Assembly (NCBI GenBank): GCA_964650965.1
Contig: CAZYYO010000035.1
Location: forward strand, 1-25,216
Origin: CAZYYO01 sp964650965
GTDB taxonomy: Bacteria > Bacillota > Clostridia > Lachnospirales > Lachnospiraceae
DNA: 25,216 nt
Reading direction: 5' to 3'
Shown: in pieces, positions 14,777-23,233 of the stretch
How the letters are laid out: each line of letters opens with the position of its first letter
How positions within the stretch are numbered: position 1 is the stretch's first letter
Translations under genes and position numbers: made by a program
The notes under the pieces: model-generated
Told to the model about the DNA's origin: nothing
Seen by the model: the letters and a program-made list of their open reading frames with translations, nothing else
The model's database searches: none

Positions 14777-15181
14777 TCATGTGTCTTTTTGTTGATTTAT
14801 CCGGGTGAGAATCTGTTCGAAGAGCAGACCACTTCCCACCCAGAAGGGAAAATAATCCAGACGAATTAACCCTTGAATATTGTATGGACTGCCGGTGTAA
14901 TCCCAGGGGCAGGATGCAATGAGGCGAAGGAGGGTCCCGGTAATAAATTCCCCACAAAAGATACCAAAGCCGTATATAAGCCCACGCACCAGCATAGGAA
15001 CATTCCGAAGTTTTTTTGAAAGGGGATAAATGATGGCCGCCATACCATAAATGGGAAACATCCAAAGGGAGGTATGCCCAATCAATTTGCTGTTGTGATC
15101 TATCAGGCAGTTCATGGAGGTGAAAATGATTTCCAGACACCATCCCACAATGCCACATATAAGAAAATTCTTTTTCATCAT
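14777..15181 (-). CDS. CmpB-like putative ABC transporter type IV membrane protein
   Basis: This resembles the family often annotated as putative ABC-transporter type IV (CmpB, formerly DUF1113), small multi-helix membrane proteins common in Clostridia and of unclear function; no ATPase partner is encoded nearby. Hydrophobic segments are visible at NFLICGIVGWCLEIIF, TSLWMFPIYGMAAIIYPL, and LVRGLIYGFGIFCGEFITG, and the family's GWCLE, WMFPIYG and WDYTGSPYNIQGLI words are present. The frame is open up to an ATG at 15253, but a promoter-like pair (TTGTCG-N18-GATAAT) seems to lie within that extra part and the family normally begins just before the first helix, so I prefer the ATG at 15181 (134 residues). 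No clear ribosome binding site decides it. Confidence 0.75.
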   Translation of the reverse strand: MMKKNFLICGIVGWCLEIIFTSMNCLIDHNSKLIGHTSLWMFPIYGMAAIIYPLSKKLRNVPMLVRGLIYGFGIFCGEFITGTLLRLIASCPWDYTGSPYNIQGLIRLDYFPFWVGSGLLFEQILTRINQQKDT

Positions 15182-15279
15182 AAAAACATTATTACCCAAG
15201 GACATGGAAAATATGTAATCTCTTATTTCCAAAATTATCCCTGTAATCGTCATAATACGACAAAATCAGTGGTAAAAAG

Positions 15280-15309
15280 TTGCGATAGTAAGTTCAAGTC
15301 TGATATAAT
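15280..15309 (+). promoter_or_regulatory. Promoter of the kinase-like gene and downstream run
   Basis: TTGCGA (15280-15285), 18 bases, then a perfect TATAAT (15304-15309) and a start near 15316. The leader carries AGAGG about 9 bases before the ATG at 15358. It is divergent from the CmpB-like gene and may drive the whole plus-strand run, since the next gaps are short. Confidence 0.55.
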
Positions 15310-15357
15310 GAAAAATAGAATTTCATATCGGCAAAAAAATAAAAAGAGGATGATAAC

Positions 15358-17334
15358 ATGAAAAATGATCAAGGGATAGTGAGATTTTTTTCTGACTATG
15401 GTGATTGTTATGAAGTAGTAGACCTTGATACGGGAAAGCTAGGTAGAATGACCTTCCTGAATATGCGGATGCTGGATGGAATTATGACCATGGACTATTC
15501 TACTGCGTTAGCAAGACAGATTTCAGATGTGGTATACAAAGAAGATCAGCCGAAAGCAGCAGAGATGCTGGGGCTTATGAACCTCAGACACTTGTTCGAT
15601 ATTGGTTCTACGAAGGAATGCTATATTCTTCGCGCCTTTGATCATAATCGCAGCATTGTGGATATTGAAGTGCAGGTGCGCTTATATTTTTGTAGCAAGC
15701 AGAGAATTGCTTTAATTACAACGAAAAATTTAACATTGATAGAAGCACGCAGTGGACAGCTTGCCAATGAAATTATTCATCGCAAGAATGAGGACCTATC
15801 CCAGGGGGTAAATAAAGAGGAGCTTCTATATCAGCTGGCAAAGGATATTAGAAATCCAATTCATAATATTATTGGAATGTGTAAGATGACTTCCATCACA
15901 GAGCATACCGGAGTATTCAGCGACTGTGTAGGCGAGGTGCAGCAGGAGTCCTTTCGTATTCTGAATATGGTGGAGGATGTGGCTGATATGTCCCGTATTG
16001 CGGAAAAGCAATTGCATCTTCATCCCAATTTAATTAATATGGCGCAGATGACCCAAGATGTGGCTGGTGAATTGTCACTGAAGCTGAAGGAGAAGGATCT
16101 GAAGCTCCGTGTTTATGTGGATAATATTCGATTTGAGCGGATTATTGCGGACACCCAGCGGGTTCATCAGATTTATAAAAATGTTGTATTAAATGCAATT
16201 AAAGACAGCTATCCTGGAACGATTATTAAAGTCATTATTCGGCAGCTGGATTATTATAATAAAAAGAATATTATTATGCAGGTCACCTGTGAAAATGAAG
16301 GATATGGCATGAAGCCAGCATTGGTGGAGGGCTTGGAGAATCCCTTCTATAAGACAGATAAGAAGGAAGGCTGGGGCGTGGCAGGGGAAGGCTATGGGCT
16401 GCCTCTGGCTAAGGAATTGACACTTTTAATGGATGGACATTTTCTGGTGGAAACCAAAGAGAATGTTGGTACTAGGATTACAGTGACCTGCGAAAGGGAG
16501 TATCGTGGCATATCAGCGTATGAGGTAGAGGATAAGCTAAAGCATATCAAACTACTTCTGTTAAACAACGATGCTCTATTAGCCAAAGATGCAGTGGAAA
16601 TCCTAAGACGGATGGAAATTTATGCGGAAACAATGGATATTAAGGAACTCTTGGATTTATCCATGCAGGAACGACTTGATTCCTTAGCGGTATATGATGT
16701 GATTATGGTACCTAGGGATATTATTAACCTAGATCACGTAGCATACATGCGTCAACAGCTGAAGGAGAATGCACCGAAGCTGATTCTGACTGCCTATGAG
16801 TGGGATGCGTTAGAACAGATTGAGGGAATGGACGCATATCTGAAGAAGCCTTTTTATGCCAGTTCCTTAAGAATTGCATTAAAGCAGGCACTAGGACTTA
16901 TTTCTAAGGAAGATGAAGAAGAGAAACCACTGTGGATGCTGCATACGAATATTCTGGTTGTGGAGGACAATGAACAGAACCAGGAAGTGCTGGTGCAGCT
17001 GTTAAAAAGTGTGGGCTGTAATATCCGGGTTGCAGAAAATGGTTTGGTAGCGCTGGAAATTCTCAAACAAAAACCGGAGAATTACTTCCATATGGTTATT
17101 ATGGATATTGTGATGCCTTTGATGGACGGATATGAGGCAACGGTGAAGATCCGGGAGCTGCCATTAGAGTATACAAAGCATGTGCCGATTATTGCCCTTT
17201 CCTCAAGCTCCTCTTGGGAGGACAAGGAACGTTGTAAGGCAAGTGGTATGAATGAACATTTAGAGAAACCTATAAACGTAAAAAAATTACAAATGATTCT
17301 TCGCAAGTTCCTGGCAGATAAGTGTCTGCAATAA
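15358..17334 (+). CDS. Cytoplasmic hybrid histidine-kinase-like protein, degenerate kinase core
   Basis: Layout of the 658 residues: N-terminal soluble sensor-like region (1-140, possibly PAS-like), HisKA-like dimerisation segment (150-215), HATPase_c-like domain (250-375), degenerate receiver (395-510), intact receiver (530-655). No membrane helix is seen. The H-box reads LAKDIRNPIHNIIGM, so Lys162 replaces the phospho-accepting His. The ATP-site N-box is recognisable (NVVLNAIKDS), but G1 reads NEGYG with Asn313 in place of Asp. The first receiver has Asn403-Asn404 where acidic residues belong and no Asp at the phosphorylation position (Val451-Pro452). The last receiver keeps Glu536, Asp537, Asp583, Ser615 and Lys637. 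It probably cannot autophosphorylate and may act as a scaffold or accept phosphate from another kinase. No separate response regulator gene lies beside it; murE follows after 23 bases. Confidence 0.85.
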   Translation: MKNDQGIVRFFSDYGDCYEVVDLDTGKLGRMTFLNMRMLDGIMTMDYSTALARQISDVVYKEDQPKAAEMLGLMNLRHLFDIGSTKECYILRAFDHNRSIVDIEVQVRLYFCSKQRIALITTKNLTLIEARSGQLANEIIHRKNEDLSQGVNKEELLYQLAKDIRNPIHNIIGMCKMTSITEHTGVFSDCVGEVQQESFRILNMVEDVADMSRIAEKQLHLHPNLINMAQMTQDVAGELSLKLKEKDLKLRVYVDNIRFERIIADTQRVHQIYKNVVLNAIKDSYPGTIIKVIIRQLDYYNKKNIIMQVTCENEGYGMKPALVEGLENPFYKTDKKEGWGVAGEGYGLPLAKELTLLMDGHFLVETKENVGTRITVTCEREYRGISAYEVEDKLKHIKLLLLNNDALLAKDAVEILRRMEIYAETMDIKELLDLSMQERLDSLAVYDVIMVPRDIINLDHVAYMRQQLKENAPKLILTAYEWDALEQIEGMDAYLKKPFYASSLRIALKQALGLISKEDEEEKPLWMLHTNILVVEDNEQNQEVLVQLLKSVGCNIRVAENGLVALEILKQKPENYFHMVIMDIVMPLMDGYEATVKIRELPLEYTKHVPIIALSSSSSWEDKERCKASGMNEHLEKPINVKKLQMILRKFLADKCLQ

Positions 17335-17357
17335 AAGGTAGAGGAAGGAAAGATAAA

Positions 17358-18824
17358 ATGAAACAAGTAGATAAAATGTTACAGCGTCTGGATTATGAGA
17401 TTCTTCAGGGCAGTATAAATCAAAGTATTACCGGACTGGTATATGATTCAAGAAAAGTAGAAGACCATACAATGTTTGTATGTATTCGTGGTACAGCTGT
17501 GGATGGACACAGCTTTGCAGCCCAGGTGGCAGCCCAGGGAGCCAGTGTTTTAGTGGTAGAGGAAGCGGTGGATGTACCCAAGGAGGTTACTGTGATTAAG
17601 GTGCAGGATACCCGGGTTGCCCTTGCTATGCTTTCTGCAGCCTACTTTGATTATCCGGCAGAGAAGCTGCGGGTGATTGGGGTTACCGGGACGAAGGGAA
17701 AGACAACCACCACCTATATGGTAAAATCCATTTTGGAAAGTGCAGGATACCAGGTGGGATTAATTGGAACCATTGAAGCCATTATTGGAGACAAGGTAAT
17801 CCCTGCCAGCAATACCACACCGGAATCCTATGTGGTACAGAAGTATTTCTATGATATGGTGCAGGCAGGCTGTGATATCTGTGTGATGGAGGTGTCCTCC
17901 CAGGGCTTAATGATGCATCGTGTAGATGGATTTACCTTTGAAATTGGTATCTTTACCAATATTGAACCAGATCATATTGGACCTAACGAGCATGCCAGCT
18001 TTGAGGAATACATGGCATGCAAGGGACTGCTTTTTCAGAAATGCCGTCTTGGCATTGTAAATGGAGATGATCCTCATTGCCAGCAGGTTTTGTCAGGGCA
18101 TACCTGTGAAATTGAAACCTATGGTTTTGATGAGAAGGCAGATATTCATGCCCTTAACACACAATTAGTTCATAAGCCGGGATATCTTGGGGTGTCCTAT
18201 CAGGTGGCAGGTCTGGTGAATTTCCCAGTAGAGATTGATGTGCCAGGCAAATTCAGCGTATATAATTCCCTAACCGCGATTGCAATCTGTCATCACTTTA
18301 ACGTTACTGTGGAGAATATGCAAAAGGCATTAAAGGTAGCCAAGGTGAAGGGACGCATTGAAATGATTCCAGTATCCCCTGATTTCACCCTGATGATTGA
18401 TTATGCCCATAATGCTATGAGCTTAAAGAGTTTGCTTACCACATTAAAGGAATACGACCCGGGACGTTTGGTGTGTGTCTTTGGATGTGGAGGCAACCGT
18501 TCCAAGCTGCGTCGCTATGAAATGGGAGAGGTGTCTGGAGAATTAGCAGACCTTACCATTATTACATCCGATAATCCCAGATATGAAGAACCACAGGATA
18601 TTATTAACGACATTAAAACTGGTATCGCGAAAACCAGCGGAAGCTATGTGGAAATCATTGACCGGAAGGAAGCCATCCGCTATGCCATTTCCCATGGACA
18701 GCCAGGGGATGTGATTGTATTAGCTGGCAAGGGACATGAGGACTACCAGGAGATAAAGGGGAAGAAGTATCCCATGGATGAACGGGTGCTTATTGCCCAG
18801 GTGCTTGAAGAATTAGGAGAATAG
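17358..18824 (+). CDS. murE: UDP-MurNAc-L-Ala-D-Glu 2,6-diaminopimelate ligase
   Basis: This cytoplasmic Mur ligase adds the third stem-peptide residue to the peptidoglycan precursor using ATP. The ATP loop GVTGTKGKTTTTYM lies at about residues 110-123. The substrate-binding segments TTPES and EVSSQGLMMHRVDG and the central FTNIEPDHIG are present, and the C-terminal domain carries DNPR (405-408) in SDNPRYEEP. The Arg in DNPR is the mark of enzymes that add meso-diaminopimelate rather than L-lysine. The 488-residue length fits. The start at 17358 is set by GGAAGGAAAG just upstream; an in-frame ATG at 17322 lies inside the preceding gene. The gene is here with priA, not in a division/cell-wall cluster. 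Confidence 0.94.
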   Translation: MKQVDKMLQRLDYEILQGSINQSITGLVYDSRKVEDHTMFVCIRGTAVDGHSFAAQVAAQGASVLVVEEAVDVPKEVTVIKVQDTRVALAMLSAAYFDYPAEKLRVIGVTGTKGKTTTTYMVKSILESAGYQVGLIGTIEAIIGDKVIPASNTTPESYVVQKYFYDMVQAGCDICVMEVSSQGLMMHRVDGFTFEIGIFTNIEPDHIGPNEHASFEEYMACKGLLFQKCRLGIVNGDDPHCQQVLSGHTCEIETYGFDEKADIHALNTQLVHKPGYLGVSYQVAGLVNFPVEIDVPGKFSVYNSLTAIAICHHFNVTVENMQKALKVAKVKGRIEMIPVSPDFTLMIDYAHNAMSLKSLLTTLKEYDPGRLVCVFGCGGNRSKLRRYEMGEVSGELADLTIITSDNPRYEEPQDIINDIKTGIAKTSGSYVEIIDRKEAIRYAISHGQPGDVIVLAGKGHEDYQEIKGKKYPMDERVLIAQVLEELGE

Positions 18825-18825
18825 C

Positions 18826-21057
18826 ATGTTATATGCAGATATCATTATTGATATTTCCCATGAAAAATTAGATAAGACCTTCCAATATATAATACCTGCA
18901 GACCAGGAGGAGAAAATCCAGATTGGTATGCAGGTTATTATTCCTTTTGGAAATGGTTCCAGAAGAATCAAGGGCTACGTAGTAGATATTACGTCCCAGC
19001 CCAAAATTGACCCAGCCAGACTCAAAGAGGTACTGGGTGTGGCAAGGGACAGTATCGCCATTGAGTCTCAGCTGATTGCTTTGGCTGCATGGATGAAGAG
19101 AAATTATGGTTCTACTATGAATCATGCCTTAAAGACGGTGATTCCCATTAAGCAAAAAACCGGTATTAAGGAAAAGAAGATGGTGACCTTAACGCTAGAT
19201 GATAAGCAGGCCAGGATAGAGCTGAATGCATTGCTTGCCAGAAAGAATCATAGTCAGGGTAAGGAACGGCTGCTGCGGGAATTAATGGAGCACGGCACCA
19301 TAGAATGGAATATGATTACAGGAAAGCTGAATGTGGCTTCTTCTATCATTCGGGACTTTGAGAAAAATGCCTGGATTACCGTCACCAGCAGCCGGGATTA
19401 CCGAAATCCGGTAAAGGAAGTAGAGGCAAAAGCATATGCACTTACCTTAAATCAGGAGCAGCAGCAGGCAGTGGATACGGTCATGGCAGATTATCTTCGT
19501 AACATTTACAAAACCTATCTGATTCATGGCGTGACAGGAAGTGGCAAGACAGAGGTATATATGGAATTAATCAGTCATGTCATTGACCAGGGGCGGGAAG
19601 CCATTGTATTGATTCCTGAAATTGCATTGACCTACCAGACGGTAATGCGATTCTATGGAAGATTTGGCAATCAGGTCTCTATTATTAATTCCAGATTATC
19701 TCCCGGAGAGCGATACGATCAGTTTGAACGGGCGAAAAAGGGTGACATTAAAATTATGATTGGTCCTAGAAGTGCGTTATTTACGCCATTTTCCAATTTG
19801 GGATTGATTATTATTGATGAAGAGCATGAGGCTACTTATAAAAGTGAAACAGTTCCCAAGTATCATGCCAGAGAAACTGCAATCCAAAGAGCTAAGATGG
19901 CAAATGCCTCTGTAGTATTAGGCTCCGCCACACCTTCCATAGAAAGCTATCAAAGAGCTATGAAGGGAGAATATCAGCTGATTGAACTAAAGCAGAGGGT
20001 GGAAGCCAAACCCCTGCCAGAGTGTGAGGTAGTTGATCTTCGGGAAGAATTGAAATCCGGAAATCGGTCTATACTAAGTGGAAGATTATCTACATTAATG
20101 GAGGACCGTCTAAGAAAGGGACAGCAAACCATGCTGTTTATTAATCGCAGGGGGCTCTTGGGCTTCGTTTCTTGCAGAGCTTGTGGTCATGTGATAAAAT
20201 GTCCCCATTGTGATGTATCCTTGAGCCTTCATAATAACGGAAGACTTCAGTGTCATTATTGCGGTTATACCACAGCAAAACCCAAGGTGTGTCCACAGTG
20301 CGGCTCTAAATTTATCGGTGGTTTTAAAGCAGGAACCCAGATGATTGAAGAAGTGGTGAAGAAACAATTTCCCACAGCCCGGGTGCTGCGTATGGACATG
20401 GACACCACAAAAGGGAAAAATGGACATCAGGAGATATTGTCAGCATTTTCCAATCGGGAGGCAGATATTCTTGTAGGAACCCAGATGATTGTGAAGGGAC
20501 ATGATTTCCCCATGGTTACCTTAGTGGGAGTTCTGGCAGCTGATTTGTCCTTAAATGCCAATGATTACCGGGCAGGAGAGCGAACCTTCCAGCTATTAAC
20601 ACAAGCTGCCGGCCGTGCCGGAAGAGGAAAGCTGCCGGGAGCCGTGGTAATTCAGACCTATCAGCCGGATAATTATAGTATTGTGGCTGCCAGTAAACAG
20701 GATTACGAAAGCTTCTATCAGCAGGAAATCGCTTACCGGGAGCTTTTGGATTATCCGCCAGCCGCACATATGCTGGTGATACAGATTACATCCATGTCAG
20801 AGCCAGCCGCATTAGAAAGAGGAAAGCAGATTGCAGCCCTGATTCAAAAGGCGGCTCCTCATGTATTGTTTACCGGACCTACAGAAGCTACCATTGCCCG
20901 GGTAAATGATGTATATAAAAAAGTAATTTATGTAAGACATCCCCAGTATCAGCAGCTGATAGATATAAAAGATGTAATAGAAGAATATTTATTAAATACC
21001 AAAGAATTATCTAATGTATCCGTATGGTTTGATTTTGATCCAATGAACGGATTTTAG
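18826..21057 (+). CDS. priA: Primosomal replication restart helicase PriA
   Basis: This is a 3'-to-5' superfamily 2 helicase that recognises stalled forks and reloads the replicative helicase. N-terminal DNA-binding region (1-190); Walker A GVTGSGKTEVY with Lys241; Walker B DEEH at 331-334; SATPS motif near 370; a zinc-binding insert with eight Cys (450, 453, 459, 462, 476, 479, 489, 492); then helicase motifs V and VI (GTQMIVKGHDFP, QAAGRAGRG). The 743-residue length is normal. The ATG is one base after the murE stop, with AGGAG six bases upstream. The priA-def-fmt order that follows is conserved in many Firmicutes. Confidence 0.98.
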   Translation: MLYADIIIDISHEKLDKTFQYIIPADQEEKIQIGMQVIIPFGNGSRRIKGYVVDITSQPKIDPARLKEVLGVARDSIAIESQLIALAAWMKRNYGSTMNHALKTVIPIKQKTGIKEKKMVTLTLDDKQARIELNALLARKNHSQGKERLLRELMEHGTIEWNMITGKLNVASSIIRDFEKNAWITVTSSRDYRNPVKEVEAKAYALTLNQEQQQAVDTVMADYLRNIYKTYLIHGVTGSGKTEVYMELISHVIDQGREAIVLIPEIALTYQTVMRFYGRFGNQVSIINSRLSPGERYDQFERAKKGDIKIMIGPRSALFTPFSNLGLIIIDEEHEATYKSETVPKYHARETAIQRAKMANASVVLGSATPSIESYQRAMKGEYQLIELKQRVEAKPLPECEVVDLREELKSGNRSILSGRLSTLMEDRLRKGQQTMLFINRRGLLGFVSCRACGHVIKCPHCDVSLSLHNNGRLQCHYCGYTTAKPKVCPQCGSKFIGGFKAGTQMIEEVVKKQFPTARVLRMDMDTTKGKNGHQEILSAFSNREADILVGTQMIVKGHDFPMVTLVGVLAADLSLNANDYRAGERTFQLLTQAAGRAGRGKLPGAVVIQTYQPDNYSIVAASKQDYESFYQQEIAYRELLDYPPAAHMLVIQITSMSEPAALERGKQIAALIQKAAPHVLFTGPTEATIARVNDVYKKVIYVRHPQYQQLIDIKDVIEEYLLNTKELSNVSVWFDFDPMNGF

Positions 21058-21072
21058 AAGGAGGAAGCAGAA

Positions 21073-21549
21073 ATGGCAATCAGAGAAATTCGTATTCAGG
21101 GAGACAGTGTGTTAGAGAAGGTTTGTCGCCCGGTAACAAAAGTAACCCCAAGAATAGAGACCCTAATTGATGACATGCTTGATACCATGTATGAAGCAAA
21201 CGGAGTTGGTTTAGCCGCACCTCAGGTGGGAGTTCTTAGAAGAATTGTAGTTATTGACGTAGGAGAAGGCCCTATTGTAATGATTAATCCGGTTATTGTA
21301 AGTTCAGATGGGGAACAGACCGGGGATGAAGGCTGTCTTAGTCTTCCAGGAAAAGCAGCACAGGTAACCAGACCGAACCACGTAATAGCCCGTGCATGGA
21401 ATGAGAATATGGAAGAATATGAGATTGAAGGAACCGAATTACTGGCAAGAGCAATCTGCCATGAATTAGATCATTTAGATGGACACATGTACACAGAACT
21501 GGCAGAAGGTCCGGTACATGAGGTTCAATATGAAGAGGAAGAAGCGTAG
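21073..21549 (+). CDS. def: Peptide deformylase
   Basis: This metalloenzyme removes the formyl group from the N-terminal Met of nascent proteins. The three motifs are intact: GVGLAAPQVG (44-53), EGCLS with the metal ligand Cys88, and HELDH with His130, Glu131 and His134. The 158-residue length is the short type common in Clostridia. AGGAGG is just upstream. It is paired with fmt, the gene for the enzyme that adds the formyl group, so both ends of the formylation cycle are expressed together. Confidence 0.98.
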   Translation: MAIREIRIQGDSVLEKVCRPVTKVTPRIETLIDDMLDTMYEANGVGLAAPQVGVLRRIVVIDVGEGPIVMINPVIVSSDGEQTGDEGCLSLPGKAAQVTRPNHVIARAWNENMEEYEIEGTELLARAICHELDHLDGHMYTELAEGPVHEVQYEEEEA

Positions 21550-21581
21550 TCATTGACAAGCATTGAGATGAAGGTGATGGA

Positions 21582-22511
21582 ATGAAAGTAATATTTATGG
21601 GCACTCCAGATTTTGCAGTAACAACTTTACAGGCAATCAGTCAGGCAGGACATGAGATTCTTCTTGTAGTTACCCAACCGGATAAGCCCAAGGGCAGAGG
21701 AAAGAATATGCAGTGTCCGCCAGTAAAAGAATGGGCAATGGAGCATAATATACCTGTATTTCAGCCAGTGAAGATTCGAGAGGCTTCCTGCATTGAGGAA
21801 CTACGGAAATATCCGGCGGAGATTATGATTGTTGCAGCCTTCGGACAAATTCTTCCAAAAGAAATATTAGAGATGCCAAAGTATGGATGTGTGAATGTTC
21901 ATGCATCCTTGTTACCAAAATACCGTGGCGCAGCCCCTATTCAATGGGCTGTAATTAATGGAGATCCCGTCAGTGGTGTCACTACCATGCAGATGGGGGT
22001 GGGATTAGATGATGGAGATATGCTGCTGCGAGAAGAAGTAACCCTTGCAGAAGATGAAACAGGAGGCAGTCTCTTTGATAAGCTGGCAGTGGTTGGTGGC
22101 GAATTATGTGTTAGAACCATGGAAGGCATAGAAGCCGGAACCATTACAAGCATTCCCCAGGATGAATCAGAAGCTACTCATGTGGGAATGATAAAGAAGA
22201 GCCTGGGAGAGATTAATTTTCAGCAAAGTGCTACAGAGATAGAGCGTTTGGTTAGAGGATTAAATCCATGGCCCAGCGCCTTTGCACATTTTCGAGGTAA
22301 GACATTGAAAATCTGGAAGGCAGCAGTGGTGTGTGAAAATTCCAGTGTAGAGCCGGGAACGGTATGCTTTGTAGATAAAGATACCCTTAGAATACAGGCA
22401 AAAGAGGGCTGCATTGATTTATTAGAAGTGCAGCTAGAAGGAAAGAAACGAATGAGAATTCAGGACTTTTTAAGAGGTCATGAAATTTCAGAAGGAGAGG
22501 TGTTACTGTAA
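21582..22511 (+). CDS. fmt: Methionyl-tRNA formyltransferase
   Basis: This enzyme transfers the formyl group of 10-formyltetrahydrofolate to Met-tRNAi. The N-terminal catalytic domain starts MKVIFMGTPDFAV and contains the HASLLPKYRGAAPI motif with the catalytic His (about residue 107) and the GLDDGDML segment. The C-terminal tRNA-binding domain follows from about 205 (LVRGLNPWPSAF, with a beta-rich end). The 309-residue length is normal. A purine-rich AAGGTGATGGA precedes the ATG. The stop overlaps the next start by one base (TAATG). Confidence 0.98.
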   Translation: MKVIFMGTPDFAVTTLQAISQAGHEILLVVTQPDKPKGRGKNMQCPPVKEWAMEHNIPVFQPVKIREASCIEELRKYPAEIMIVAAFGQILPKEILEMPKYGCVNVHASLLPKYRGAAPIQWAVINGDPVSGVTTMQMGVGLDDGDMLLREEVTLAEDETGGSLFDKLAVVGGELCVRTMEGIEAGTITSIPQDESEATHVGMIKKSLGEINFQQSATEIERLVRGLNPWPSAFAHFRGKTLKIWKAAVVCENSSVEPGTVCFVDKDTLRIQAKEGCIDLLEVQLEGKKRMRIQDFLRGHEISEGEVLL

Positions 22512-23233
22512 TGTACGGTTATGGATTATATGGATTTGGAATGATGTGGGACCCAACCTATTGGCTGGTACTGATTGGTGCAGTGATTTGTCTCATTGCA
22601 TCTGCAAGAGTTAATTCTACATTTAATAAATACTCAAAATATCGAAGCAATTCAGGAATGACAGGAGCACAGGCAGCTGAGCGGATTCTTCGTAGTGCAG
22701 GAATTTCGGATGTGACCATTCAGCATGTATCTGGAAAGCTGTCCGATAATTACAATCCCAAAACCCATACGTTAAATCTATCAGACAGTACCTATGGTGC
22801 ATGCAGCGTGGCGGCCATTGGGGTAGCAGCCCATGAGTGTGGGCATGCCATTCAGCATCAGAAGAACTACCTGCCATTAACCTTGAGAAGTGCTTTTGTA
22901 CCGGTTGCCAATATTGGAAGTACCTTAGCATGGCCTTTGATTATTATTGGTCTGTTCTTCACCACCAATACCGGTTCCACATTAATAACCATTGGTATCT
23001 GGTGCTTCTCTCTGGCAGTATTGTTTCAACTAATTACCCTGCCGGTGGAATTTAATGCATCAAGAAGAGCCGTGGGAATCTTAGATGAGACAGGAATCTT
23101 AAATCAGGATGAATTGAAATATACAAAAAGAGTATTGAAGGCAGCAGCATTAACCTACGTTGCCAGTGCCGCAGTAGCCATTCTTCAGTTATTAAGACTG
23201 GTTCTGCTATTTGGAGGAAGAGACCGTGACTAA
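22511..23233 (+). CDS. YugP-family zinc metallopeptidase
   Basis: This is a membrane protease of the YugP/DUF2268-like zinc-dependent neutral protease type, of unknown substrate. A Gly/Tyr-rich N-terminus precedes a first hydrophobic segment (about 17-33); then a soluble part with VSGKLSDNYNPKTHTLNLS; then the zinc motif HECGH (His108, Glu109, His112), followed by IQHQKNYLPL. Two more hydrophobic segments (about 135-180) and a last one near the C-terminus are seen, with the EFNASRRA word typical of the family in between. The 240-residue length is close to the usual 230. The start overlaps the fmt stop and the end overlaps rsmB by eight bases, so it is locked into this translation-gene operon. 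Confidence 0.9.
   Translation: MYGYGLYGFGMMWDPTYWLVLIGAVICLIASARVNSTFNKYSKYRSNSGMTGAQAAERILRSAGISDVTIQHVSGKLSDNYNPKTHTLNLSDSTYGACSVAAIGVAAHECGHAIQHQKNYLPLTLRSAFVPVANIGSTLAWPLIIIGLFFTTNTGSTLITIGIWCFSLAVLFQLITLPVEFNASRRAVGILDETGILNQDELKYTKRVLKAAALTYVASAAVAILQLLRLVLLFGGRDRD

Noticed and set aside
15074..15361. 95-codon plus-strand ORF before the kinase-like gene
   Set aside because: It overlaps the CmpB-like gene on the other strand and runs through a good promoter; its composition is not protein-like.
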